DNA of 64,000 nt from M3007 sp964550795 (GTDB lineage Bacteria > Bacteroidota > Bacteroidia > Chitinophagales > Saprospiraceae), in assembly GCA_964550795.1 (NCBI GenBank), contig CAZKBH010000001.1:124001-188000 (forward strand). The letters are read 5' to 3'. The translations under genes were made by a program, and so were the position numbers. How positions within the stretch are numbered: position 1 is the stretch's first letter; each line of letters begins with the position of its first letter. Below the pieces are notes generated by a model. It was not told the DNA's origin and made no database searches. It was given only the letters and a program-made list of their open reading frames with translations. Shown here one piece after another: positions 1 through 7,387 of the stretch.

Positions 1-1
1 A

Positions 2-1258
2 ATCCTGAAGGCCAACAAGAAAAAAAGTATTCTTGAGGTTGAGAAAGACTACAACGATCAGGTTTACTTCACCGCCCTCATGGCGAGCATGTCGAAACGT
101 TACAATGATGCCGTGCCTTTGTACGAATCACTCTACAATCAAGGTACTGATTCTGTTGCCGTATATGAAGAACTTTACAACTGTAAAGTTGAGTTGAAAG
201 ACGAGGCAGGCGCGCTCAAAATTTTGCAGGAAGGCCGCAAAAAGTTCCCAGAATCTGCGGCCATGCTCTTTGCAGAAATCAATTATTTCATCAGTCAAGG
301 TCGTTTGAACGAACTAACTGGCTCTCTGGAGCAGGCAATAGCAAAGGAACCAGAAAATGCTAGCCTTTACCGTGCCTTGGGAGATGTGTACAATAACTTG
401 TTCACTGCCTTATTGGAAGATACGGTTCAGACCAGAGAGCAGCGGGATCCCAAATTGAAAGAGTACGCCGCCCAAGCCAAGAAGAATTTCATGTCAGCGG
501 TTGAAAAAGACCCTAAAAGCATGGATTTCAACTACTCCCTGGGGGCGCTATTGTACAACGAGACCAATATCATTGCGCAAGAAATAAACGCCACCAGCTT
601 TACCACGGCTGCGGGACAAAAAAAGTACAAAGAACTGAAAGCGCAGATGCTGGTAGGCGTGGACGAGGCCCTCAAGTACTTCCAACAAGCAGAAAGCCTC
701 GATCCCAACGATCCCAACGTACTCGCGGCTTTGATTCAGGCGTATGCCCGGAAGGAAGACGATGAACTGTATATGGTGTTTAAAAAACGCCTTGATTTAG
801 TAAAAGGCGGTGGGAAACATGCAAAAGCGTACTTCATTTATAATACCGTAGAGAATAAAAGCGGCTCACGGGTTATCAAAATGAAAAAGAATGGTGGGAC
901 ATACATAATCCCATGTAAAGTTAATGGATTGAATTTGGATTTTATTTTTGATACAGGAGCAAGCCAAGTCTTAATCTCTTCAACAGAGGCTTTGTTTATG
1001 ATTAAAAATAATTATTTAAAATCTGAGGACATAGGCGAAACGGTATACTCTCAAATAGCTAACGGGGAAATTGTCGAGGGAACAGCAATTAATATTAAAG
1101 AAATCGAGATTGAAGGCTTGATTTTGAAAAATGTTCGTGCTAAAATTTCACATTCTTCCAAAGCGCCATTATTACTTGGGCAAAGTGCGTTAGAGAAACT
1201 TGGTAAAATTGAAATTGACTATGAGACCGACACTCTAACAATTTTGAAAAAAAACTAA
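2..1258 (+). CDS. TPR-repeat protein fused to a C-terminal retropepsin-like aspartic protease domain (5' end outside window)
   Basis: The reading frame is open from the first bases of the window, so the true start lies upstream; 418 residues are visible. The first ~280 residues are helical TPR-like repeats (for example around DPNDPNVLAALIQAYARKED). From about residue 290 the sequence changes to a compact protease-like domain with the catalytic motif FIFDTGAS (Asp at residue 317, codon 950-952) and a second hydrophobic-Gly motif, LLLGQSALEKLG. This matches bacterial clan AA retropepsin-like aspartic proteases. The DNA for the protease part is clearly more AT-rich than the TPR part. TPRs would bind a partner and the protease would cleave it; the substrate is unknown. 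A terminator follows. Confidence 0.85.
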   Translation: MLKANKKKSILEVEKDYNDQVYFTALMASMSKRYNDAVPLYESLYNQGTDSVAVYEELYNCKVELKDEAGALKILQEGRKKFPESAAMLFAEINYFISQGRLNELTGSLEQAIAKEPENASLYRALGDVYNNLFTALLEDTVQTREQRDPKLKEYAAQAKKNFMSAVEKDPKSMDFNYSLGALLYNETNIIAQEINATSFTTAAGQKKYKELKAQMLVGVDEALKYFQQAESLDPNDPNVLAALIQAYARKEDDELYMVFKKRLDLVKGGGKHAKAYFIYNTVENKSGSRVIKMKKNGGTYIIPCKVNGLNLDFIFDTGASQVLISSTEALFMIKNNYLKSEDIGETVYSQIANGEIVEGTAINIKEIEIEGLILKNVRAKISHSSKAPLLLGQSALEKLGKIEIDYETDTLTILKKN

Positions 1259-1378
1259 GTAAGTATAGTGGCCAGATTGTGCTCGATATTTTAATTTAAA
1301 TGGACAATGAAATACATTTTTCTGTCTAGAAAAAATTGAAGTATTAGTGTAATTGTCTCACATATATTTGCTTCACTC

Positions 1379-1419
1379 AACGCCCAATCCACTCATAATG
1401 AGTGAATTGGGCGTTTTTA
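1379..1419 (+). terminator. Rho-independent terminator after the TPR-protease gene
   Basis: A 17-bp stem with one mismatch (arms 1379-1395 and 1399-1415, loop TAA) is followed by a T run. It lies about 120 bp after the plus-strand stop codon and just before the convergent miaE stop, so it probably ends the TPR-protease transcript. Confidence 0.8.
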
Positions 1420-1434
1420 TAGGCGCGAATTACC

Positions 1435-2028
1435 TCAATGCATCCGGTCGCCGCGCGGTTCAAGTCCTTGCATGATGGCCGCTTCAAACAAAAGGCATTC
1501 GCGCCAGCGCGCTTGTGACTTTTCTTTTCCGAAATACAGTTCTGCAAGATCCAGAAAAAGACGGTAATGGCCTGCCTCTGCGACCATAAATTTATGATAC
1601 CAACCCCTCAATTCCTCCTCGGAACAATGCAAGGATAACAAACGAAATCGTTCACAACTCCGCGCCTCAATCATGGCACAGATCAATAATTTGTCGAGCA
1701 AAGCCTCCTCTCTGGGTTGTCCTTTCTGCTGAAAACCAAGCAGTTGGTTGACGTAAACATCTTTGCGCTGACGACCGAGCGGCAGGTTTCGTTTTTTTAA
1801 TTCTGCCAGTACAAGCCTGAAATGCCCCCATTCTTCAGTAACAATCGGGGCTACTTCTTCCACCAGTTCAATGCGATCGGGATACGCCTGAATGAGCGTG
1901 ATACAAGAGGTTGCGGCTTTTTGCTCGCAATAGGCGTGATCGGTGAGGATTTCGGCAAGCTCAATTTCTGCGAGGTTGACCCATCGTGGGTCGGTTGGAA
2001 GTTGAAGCCCTAATTTGGTGGTTTGCAT
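1435..2028 (-). CDS. miaE: tRNA-(ms2io6A)-hydroxylase MiaE-like
   Basis: This 197-residue protein matches the MiaE family, oxygen-dependent di-iron hydroxylases acting on the modified adenosine at tRNA position 37. The expected metal ligands of a ferritin-like four-helix fold are visible: E35, E66 with H69 (EEWGH), E121 (EARSCER) and E151 with H154 (AEAGHY). The ATG at 2026-2028 was chosen because the 21 codons upstream (MVKTWCVFLRV...) do not resemble the family and overlap the end of ribD. It is the last gene of a pyrF-ribD-miaE run on the minus strand. The companion ms2i6A enzymes are not in the window. Confidence 0.88.
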   Translation of the reverse strand: MQTTKLGLQLPTDPRWVNLAEIELAEILTDHAYCEQKAATSCITLIQAYPDRIELVEEVAPIVTEEWGHFRLVLAELKKRNLPLGRQRKDVYVNQLLGFQQKGQPREEALLDKLLICAMIEARSCERFRLLSLHCSEEELRGWYHKFMVAEAGHYRLFLDLAELYFGKEKSQARWRECLLFEAAIMQGLEPRGDRMH

Positions 2029-2050
2029 GTTGTCAGAATTGCTGCGTTTT

Positions 2051-3103
2051 TTATGATTGACGCGCAAAAATACGCACCACGTCTTCACCAATTTGAAAAT
2101 GCGTTTGTAAAACTGCGCCCTCGGGAATCCCGGGGGCAGGAATCCCAGCTCCTAAACTGCGCGAATTTTCCAGGATTCGGATTTCGTCCCAAAGCTCAGT
2201 ATCCAAAAATCGCTGGAGCAGTTTCGCCCCGCCTTCCACGAACAGCACCGTACGGTTGTGTTGTTTGAGTTGTTCCAGAAGTTCAGGAATAAGGTCTTCC
2301 TGCGTTGCAGTGAAAAAATGCAGGTTTTGGGTCGGCTTTTTGGACGAAGAACCAAAGATCCAGGTTTCAGCACTTCCATCCAAAAGATGATGACTCGCCG
2401 GGATTTTCCCGTGCCGGTCGAATGCAATGCGCAGCGGGTTTTTACCGAAATAATACCGCAAATCGAGCCTTGGGTTGTCGGTCACTGCAGTATTGGTTCC
2501 CACCAAAATGGCATCGCAGGCCGCCCGCCAACGATGCACCAGTCGGAGTGCCAAGGGGGCGGAAATTGCGGTTCGGCGGTTTTTTTTGCCCAGAAATCCA
2601 TCCGAAGTCTGTGCCCATTTTAACACGATAAATGGCCGATTTTGCTCAATCCAGGTAAAAAAAGCGCGGTTGAGCCATCGGCCCTCAGCTTCCAAAACAC
2701 CTGCTTGGACTTCCACTCCGGCAGCTCGCAATTTGGCCAACCCCTTGCCTGCTACCAAAGGGTTAGGATCGGTANNNNNNNNNNGATCGGTATTGGACAC
2801 AACCACGCGTCGTATTTTTTGTGCCACAATCAAATCCGCACAAGGAGGTGTTTTGCCAAAATGTGCACAAGGCTCCAGGTTGCAATACAGTGTAGATTCA
2901 GAGATAAGTGCTTGATTTTGAGGCGATACGGAGCGGATACATTCCACTTCGGCATGTGCTGTTCCGAATTTTGTATGCCAGCCTTCCCCCAAAATTTTAC
3001 CCTCATGTACCAGCACAGCGCCCACCATCGGATTGGGCGAAACAAGACCTTCCCCCAGTTGAGCGAGTTCAAAACAGCGCCGGATGTACAATTCGTCGTT
3101 CAT
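2051..3103 (-). CDS. ribD: Bifunctional riboflavin biosynthesis protein RibD (deaminase/reductase)
   Basis: RibD catalyses the deamination and reduction steps after GTP cyclohydrolase II in riboflavin synthesis. The N-terminal deaminase has its zinc site: H50-A-E52 and PCAHFGKTPPC (C79, C88). The C-terminal reductase domain follows, with FIVLKWAQTSDG and a GGAKLLQ segment. A 10-N assembly gap interrupts the region between the domains, but the frame stays open across it. Removing the gap and one copy of a flanking 8-bp duplication gives VVVSNTDPNPLVAGKG, a normal RibD sequence, so the gene is probably intact at about 344 residues. Its ATG overlaps the pyrF stop codon (ATGA), suggesting translational coupling. 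Confidence 0.95.
   Translation of the reverse strand: MNDELYIRRCFELAQLGEGLVSPNPMVGAVLVHEGKILGEGWHTKFGTAHAEVECIRSVSPQNQALISESTLYCNLEPCAHFGKTPPCADLIVAQKIRRVVVSNTDXXXXTDPNPLVAGKGLAKLRAAGVEVQAGVLEAEGRWLNRAFFTWIEQNRPFIVLKWAQTSDGFLGKKNRRTAISAPLALRLVHRWRAACDAILVGTNTAVTDNPRLDLRYYFGKNPLRIAFDRHGKIPASHHLLDGSAETWIFGSSSKKPTQNLHFFTATQEDLIPELLEQLKQHNRTVLFVEGGAKLLQRFLDTELWDEIRILENSRSLGAGIPAPGIPEGAVLQTHFQIGEDVVRIFARQS
2775..2784. other. Assembly gap of 10 N inside ribD, flanked by an 8-bp duplication
   Basis: Ten N are flanked on both sides by the same 8 bases, GATCGGTA (2767-2774 and 2785-2792). The gap plus one copy is 18 nt, which preserves the ribD frame. This looks like two overlapping contig ends joined with a fixed-size spacer rather than missing sequence. 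Confidence 0.9.
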
Positions 3104-3921
3104 ACCGTGCGGTTTTCCAGCAGTATTTGCATCTCCTGCTGCAACCTTTTGGCTTCATCACTTGCCTTTTGAGCGAAATCTGTTCCGTTAGAGGCGTACA
3201 AAATACTGCGCGAAGCATTAACGAGCAGTCCACAGTCGCGATTCAATCCATGTTGACAAATACCGGCCAAATCACCACCCTGGGCACCCACACCGGGAAC
3301 CAGCAAAAAGTGCTCCGGAGCGATTTCGCGGACGCGTATAAACGCCTCCGGGTGTGTTGCGCCGACTACAAACATCAGGTTGTCGGTCGTACCCCAGGTT
3401 TGGGTTTTTTGCAACACTTTTTCCCAAACGGCCTGTCGGGAATCTTCCAGCCAGTCGCGTTGAAAATCATTGCTGCCTTGATTGGAAGTGAGGGCAAGCA
3501 CGATGGCCCATTTTCCATCAAAACCAAGAAAGGGCGCTACACTATCTTCGCCCATGTAAGGGGCTACTGTGACGGCATCGCAGGAAAGTTGATTGAAAAA
3601 AGCCTCGGCATACATTCGGCTGGTATTTCCAATGTCGCCACGCTTGGCATCAGCAATGATAAAATGTTGATTGCCAATGTATTCGACGGTTTTGGAAAAA
3701 GTGTCCCAGCCTTTTGGGCCAAGGGCCTCATAGAATGCAAGATTGGGTTTGTAGGCTACGCAGAGGTCGCGGGTAGCATCAATAATTTGGCGGTTGAATT
3801 CCAGAATGGGATCCTCGTATTCGAGCAAATGGGCTGGAATTTTGGAACGTTCGGTGTCGAGACCGACACAGAGGAACGATTTTTTGCGGAAAATTTCGGA
3901 AACAAGGGTAGCGCGATTCAT
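3100..3921 (-). CDS. pyrF: Orotidine 5'-phosphate decarboxylase (type 2)
   Basis: A 273-residue cytoplasmic enzyme that converts OMP to UMP, the last step of de novo pyrimidine synthesis. The catalytic DAKRGDIGNTS motif (K93, D96) and FLCVGLDTE near the N terminus identify the longer, type 2 (mycobacterial-like) subfamily. The start at MNRATLVSEIF was preferred to an in-frame ATG ten codons upstream because the extra residues do not look like family sequence. The stop codon overlaps the ribD start by 4 nt (ATGA), so pyrF and ribD are almost certainly cotranscribed, linking pyrimidine and flavin synthesis. Confidence 0.95.
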   Translation of the reverse strand: MNRATLVSEIFRKKSFLCVGLDTERSKIPAHLLEYEDPILEFNRQIIDATRDLCVAYKPNLAFYEALGPKGWDTFSKTVEYIGNQHFIIADAKRGDIGNTSRMYAEAFFNQLSCDAVTVAPYMGEDSVAPFLGFDGKWAIVLALTSNQGSNDFQRDWLEDSRQAVWEKVLQKTQTWGTTDNLMFVVGATHPEAFIRVREIAPEHFLLVPGVGAQGGDLAGICQHGLNRDCGLLVNASRSILYASNGTDFAQKASDEAKRLQQEMQILLENRTV

Positions 3922-4020
3922 GGCGCGAAGATAGGGAGAATGCCGGGGCAATTATTGGCCAATACACCCGTTTTAGCGCGTCCAACATTTAAATCACCTA
4001 AATCATCGTATAAAATTCTT

Positions 4021-4794
4021 ATGCAAAAATCGCTTCTTTTCCTCGCGCTGATCGCGTTTTCAGCTGCGCAACTCAAGGCACAAGAAACGCCTGCCCCCAT
4101 TCCAATTTCAGAAGGCACCATCCGGTATCTCGTGACGCACAACTGGACCAAAAAAATGGCCGCGCTGACCTACATGAGCAAACAAAGTAAAGAGCGGGTG
4201 GCCTATATGTGGGGCAATCGCTCCGAATGGGAGGTTTATACTTTGTTGCACTTTAATGCTGCTCAATCCAGGTACATAGACTCTGAAGAACGGGTTGATG
4301 CAGACGATATGGGCTACTCCTGGCGGAAGGAAACCTTTTTTGCTAGTCGCAATTTTGAACAAAATACCCAATTTGATGCACTTGCCGTGCAAGGAAAAAC
4401 TTATTTGGTGGAGGACTCCCTGCATTGTCCCGACTGGAAAATCCTCAACGATATGAAGGAGGTAGCCGGTCATTTGTGCATGAATGCAAGCTGGGAAGAC
4501 ACCCTCAAACAACAAAAAATCACGGCCTGGTTTGCGTTGGATATCCCGCACAGCGGCGGCCCGGAGCGGTTATGTGGTTTGCCGGGTTTGATCCTCGAAG
4601 CGGATTACAACAACGGCGGCATGCTGATTACCGCCAACCGGATTGAGCCGAAAAAATTAACCACTGAATTGGATTTACCCAAAAAAACTAAAGGCAAAAA
4701 AGTGGATGAGGCCGCCTATCGCGCTGCGCTCAAAAAAGTGATTGACGAACATGTGAAAGACGAAAGAGCCTATTTCTGGGAGATGCGCTATTAG
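4021..4794 (+). CDS. GLPGLI family exported protein
   Basis: A 257-residue protein beginning with a signal peptide (MQKSLLFLALIAFSAAQLKA). It carries the family signature GLPGLIL from about residue 186, preceded by ITAWFALDIPHSGGPERLC and a WKILNDMKEVAGHLC segment, the usual architecture of Bacteroidota GLPGLI proteins. The family is exported, restricted mainly to this phylum and has no assigned biochemical role. The open frame extends far upstream, but that part is antisense to pyrF; the ATG directly before the signal peptide is the credible start. It sits alone, followed by a strong hairpin and a riboswitch. Confidence 0.88.
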   Translation: MQKSLLFLALIAFSAAQLKAQETPAPIPISEGTIRYLVTHNWTKKMAALTYMSKQSKERVAYMWGNRSEWEVYTLLHFNAAQSRYIDSEERVDADDMGYSWRKETFFASRNFEQNTQFDALAVQGKTYLVEDSLHCPDWKILNDMKEVAGHLCMNASWEDTLKQQKITAWFALDIPHSGGPERLCGLPGLILEADYNNGGMLITANRIEPKKLTTELDLPKKTKGKKVDEAAYRAALKKVIDEHVKDERAYFWEMRY

Positions 4795-4796
4795 TA

Positions 4797-4843
4797 CCGA
4801 TGAGATAACAACCTTCCAAATCGGGAGCTTGTTATCTCATCGG
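4797..4843. terminator. 15-bp perfect hairpin after the GLPGLI gene
   Basis: Perfect 15-bp arms (4797-4811 and 4829-4843) around a 17-nt loop begin 2 bases after the stop codon. There is no clear T run, so it may be a transcript-end or stability element rather than a classical intrinsic terminator. Confidence 0.6.
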
Positions 4844-4875
4844 AACTTTACCAAGTCATTCTCAGGAGTTTTATA

Positions 4876-4883
4876 GACCTTTG
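4876..4883 (+). promoter_or_regulatory. Possible -7 promoter box for the riboswitch transcript
   Basis: GACCTTTG differs by one base from the Bacteroidota -7 consensus TAnnTTTG and lies 6 bp before the first paired base of the TPP riboswitch, where a promoter would be expected. No convincing -33 element was seen. Confidence 0.35.
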
Positions 4884-4888
4884 TACTC

Positions 4889-4975
4889 ACTCATTGGGGT
4901 GTCTGTCTTTTGGCAGACTGAGATTACACCCATCGAACTTGCCCAAGTAATTTTGGGTAAGGAACTGAGAAGGGG
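4889..4975 (+). promoter_or_regulatory. TPP riboswitch (THI element)
   Basis: The conserved TPP aptamer elements occur in order. The P2 stem is GGGTGT (4897-4902) with ACACCC (4926-4931). The P3 hairpin is GTCTG (4901-4905) with CAGAC (4914-4918). Next come the pyrimidine-sensing CTGAGA (4918-4923), the GAACTTG segment, and a P4/P5 arm GCCCA/TGGGT around AGTAAT leading into AAGGAA. TPP binding normally lowers expression of the downstream gene. It sits about 65 bp before a TonB-dependent receptor, indicating thiamine control of outer-membrane uptake. Confidence 0.9.
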
Positions 4976-5015
4976 TAGTGGCATCACTACGCTTCCGAAG
5001 CCCCTTCGGTAAGCG
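4975..5015 (+). promoter_or_regulatory. Candidate expression-platform hairpins of the TPP riboswitch
   Basis: Two adjacent hairpins follow the aptamer: GTAGTG-GCAT-CACTAC (4975-4990) and a longer stem with CCGAAG/CTTCGG at its top (4990-5015). AAGGGG at 4970-4975 could instead pair with CCCCTT at 5001-5006, giving a mutually exclusive fold that would compete with the aptamer's 3' edge. There is no T run after the second hairpin, so control may act on translation start or by another route. Confidence 0.5.
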
Positions 5016-5041
5016 GATGTTTCACGCATTGGTTTCTTTTT

Positions 5042-7351
5042 ATGTTACATGTTGTTCTTTTGTCCGCTTTTTTCAGGCGCACAAGTTTGTGGAATGCTGT
5101 TTGCACCAGCGGTTTCCTGTTTCTTTTTATCCCGGCAATTTTATCCCAATCCGATTCTACCCAACAAACCATTGCGCAACTGCCAGAAATGGTGGTCCAG
5201 TCCACTCGGGCACAGGCAAAAGGCCCCGTACCGCACACCAATTTCAGTGCAGAAAACCTCGCCAAACAGTACCATGCGCAGGATATTCCCTACCTGCTCT
5301 CGGCGGTTCCTTCCTTGGTCGAAACCTCGGATGGCGGCTTTGGTACCGGTTATACGGGCATGCGTATTCGGGGCAGTGATCCCACCCGCGTTAATGTGAC
5401 CATCAATGGTTTGCCGCTCAATGATGCAGAAAGTCAAGCTGTTTTTTGGGTGAATTTGCCAGATTTGGCCTCCAGCGCTTCCGAAATTCAAGTTCAACGT
5501 GGGGTAGGGACCAGCACCAATGGCGCGGGCGCATTTGGCGCCACGGTGAATCTTGACCTTTCCAAAGTGGAAACGGAGCGATTCGCCAACGTGGTCAACA
5601 CGTTCGGGTCGTTTGGCACGCGCAAACACTCGGTTCAATTGGGCACGGGCCTTTTGGGCGGAAAAGTTGCGTTTACTGCACGGGCGTCCGGTGTTTATGC
5701 CGATGGTTTTGTGGATCGTGCCAGCGTGAACATGGAGGCGCTCCACCTCACAGGTTCATACCTCGATGAACGCCAGTCTGCGCAATTTCACTTGCTTTCA
5801 GGACAGGAAGAAACCTACCAAGCCTGGAACGGTTTGCCTGGACAATATCTTGAAAACGAATCACTTAGAACTTATAATTCCGCTGGAGCGGAGCGTCCGG
5901 GTAGTCCATATCCAGATGAGGTAGATGATTACACGCAGCGACATTTTTTGGCGCACTACAAACGGGTGCTCAGTCCCAAACTGAATCTGCAACTCAATGG
6001 GCACTATACCCGCGGCTTCGGTTATTTTGAACAGTACAAGGCGGATCAGGACATTCGCGATTACGGTCTGCCCTTGGGTTTGCCAGCCGATACGATGCTG
6101 TTGCCCATGGATTTGGTGCGCCGCCGATGGCTGGACAATCATTTTTACGGCGGCACTTTCGCCCTGCGCTGGGAGCCGGGCAGTATCTGGCAGCCCACTT
6201 TTTTGCTGGGTGGAGCCTTGAGCCAGTATGACGGCGATCATTTTGGGGAATTGATCTGGACCGAGGCTTTTACCGGGGCATCCAATGATTACCGGTATTA
6301 TGAAAACTTTGCCCAAAAGCGCGATGCGAATGTTTTTCTGAAAATTGAAACCTCGCCCACGAAGCATTTTGCCACCTTTTTGGATGTGCAATTGCGGAGT
6401 GTACGCTACGATTTTTTGGGTTTTGACAATGATTTGAACAACGTTCAGCAAAATGCAACCTTGGGATTTTTTAATCCAAAAATTGGTGCAACCTATTCAT
6501 TTTCAAATCATTGGATGGCACATGCCTTTGCGGGTGTGGGGCACCGGGAACCGAACCGGGATGATTTTACCCAAAGTTCGCCGAACAGTCGCCCGAGGGC
6601 TGAACGGATGCTGGATATGGAAATGGGGCTTCGTCGCAATGCGCGGAAATGGTCCGTTTCCGCCAATTTTTTCTGGATGCGTTACCGGGATCAACTGGTG
6701 CTCGACGGGCGCATCAACGACGTGGGTGCGTTCATCCGCACCAATGTGCCCGATAGTTGGCGGACGGGTTTGGAACTGGAAGCAAGTGCACAGCTGGGTC
6801 GTTTACTCAAACTGGCTGGCAATGCCTCCATTAGTCAAAATAAAATCCGTGAATTTGTTGAATTTCGGGACAACTGGGACACTTGGGGCCAGGAAATCAT
6901 TGTGCACAAAAACACGGATTTGGCATTTTCTCCCAGCCTGATTACCCGGGGTGAAGCCACGTTTTTATTGATTCCCAATACTTCTAAAGCCGGACAAAAG
7001 GGCAGCGAATTGTCGGCTACTTTAGTTGGTAAATATGTTTCGCGTCAGTTTTTGGACAATACTTCCAACGCGGCTACGTCCCTGCCGGGTTATTTTGTCA
7101 GCGACCTCCGTTTGAACTTTGATCTGGCGCAAATCCTTGGAAATCAAGCATCTATCATCCTTTCGATCAACAATATTCTGGACGAAAAATACGCCTCCAA
7201 CGGTTGGGCATACCGGTATGTTTCGGCGGGATACGACGCACGCCCCGATGACCCGTACACCCGCTCAGAAGGAGGCGATGTGTACCATCAGGCGGGTCTT
7301 TTCCCGCAGGCCGGGAGACATTGGATGGCGACTTTTCGGATGGGGTTTTAG
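5042..7351 (+). CDS. TonB-dependent outer-membrane receptor, predicted thiamine-compound transporter
   Basis: A 769-residue receptor with an N-terminal signal region (hydrophobic GFLFLFIPAILSQ), a plug domain around residues 45-160 (IPYLLSAVPSLVETSDGG, RGSDPTRVNVTINGLPLND, and GVGTSTNGAGAFGATVNL) and a C-terminal beta-barrel ending in FRMGF. The family moves ligands across the outer membrane using TonB and proton-motive force. Substrate is inferred from the TPP riboswitch immediately upstream: thiamine, its phosphates or precursors. Bacteroidota often pair such receptors with an inner-membrane PnuT transporter and thiamine pyrophosphokinase, but neither is nearby. The N-terminal start is the first in-frame ATG after the riboswitch and is moderately certain. 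Confidence 0.9.
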   Translation: MLHVVLLSAFFRRTSLWNAVCTSGFLFLFIPAILSQSDSTQQTIAQLPEMVVQSTRAQAKGPVPHTNFSAENLAKQYHAQDIPYLLSAVPSLVETSDGGFGTGYTGMRIRGSDPTRVNVTINGLPLNDAESQAVFWVNLPDLASSASEIQVQRGVGTSTNGAGAFGATVNLDLSKVETERFANVVNTFGSFGTRKHSVQLGTGLLGGKVAFTARASGVYADGFVDRASVNMEALHLTGSYLDERQSAQFHLLSGQEETYQAWNGLPGQYLENESLRTYNSAGAERPGSPYPDEVDDYTQRHFLAHYKRVLSPKLNLQLNGHYTRGFGYFEQYKADQDIRDYGLPLGLPADTMLLPMDLVRRRWLDNHFYGGTFALRWEPGSIWQPTFLLGGALSQYDGDHFGELIWTEAFTGASNDYRYYENFAQKRDANVFLKIETSPTKHFATFLDVQLRSVRYDFLGFDNDLNNVQQNATLGFFNPKIGATYSFSNHWMAHAFAGVGHREPNRDDFTQSSPNSRPRAERMLDMEMGLRRNARKWSVSANFFWMRYRDQLVLDGRINDVGAFIRTNVPDSWRTGLELEASAQLGRLLKLAGNASISQNKIREFVEFRDNWDTWGQEIIVHKNTDLAFSPSLITRGEATFLLIPNTSKAGQKGSELSATLVGKYVSRQFLDNTSNAATSLPGYFVSDLRLNFDLAQILGNQASIILSINNILDEKYASNGWAYRYVSAGYDARPDDPYTRSEGGDVYHQAGLFPQAGRHWMATFRMGF

Positions 7352-7387
7352 GTGGCATTTGTGTTTCATAAGTGCCACACTTTTTTT
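7352..7387 (+). terminator. Terminator-like hairpin between convergent genes
   Basis: A short stem GTGGCA/TGCCAC (7352-7357 and 7373-7378) is followed by a run of seven T at 7381-7387. It begins right after the receptor's stop codon and overlaps the end of the convergent hypothetical gene. Confidence 0.55.

Noticed and set aside
2908..4020. Long upstream extension of the GLPGLI reading frame
   Set aside because: It is entirely antisense to pyrF and ribD, which have strong motifs; a proper signal peptide begins at 4021.
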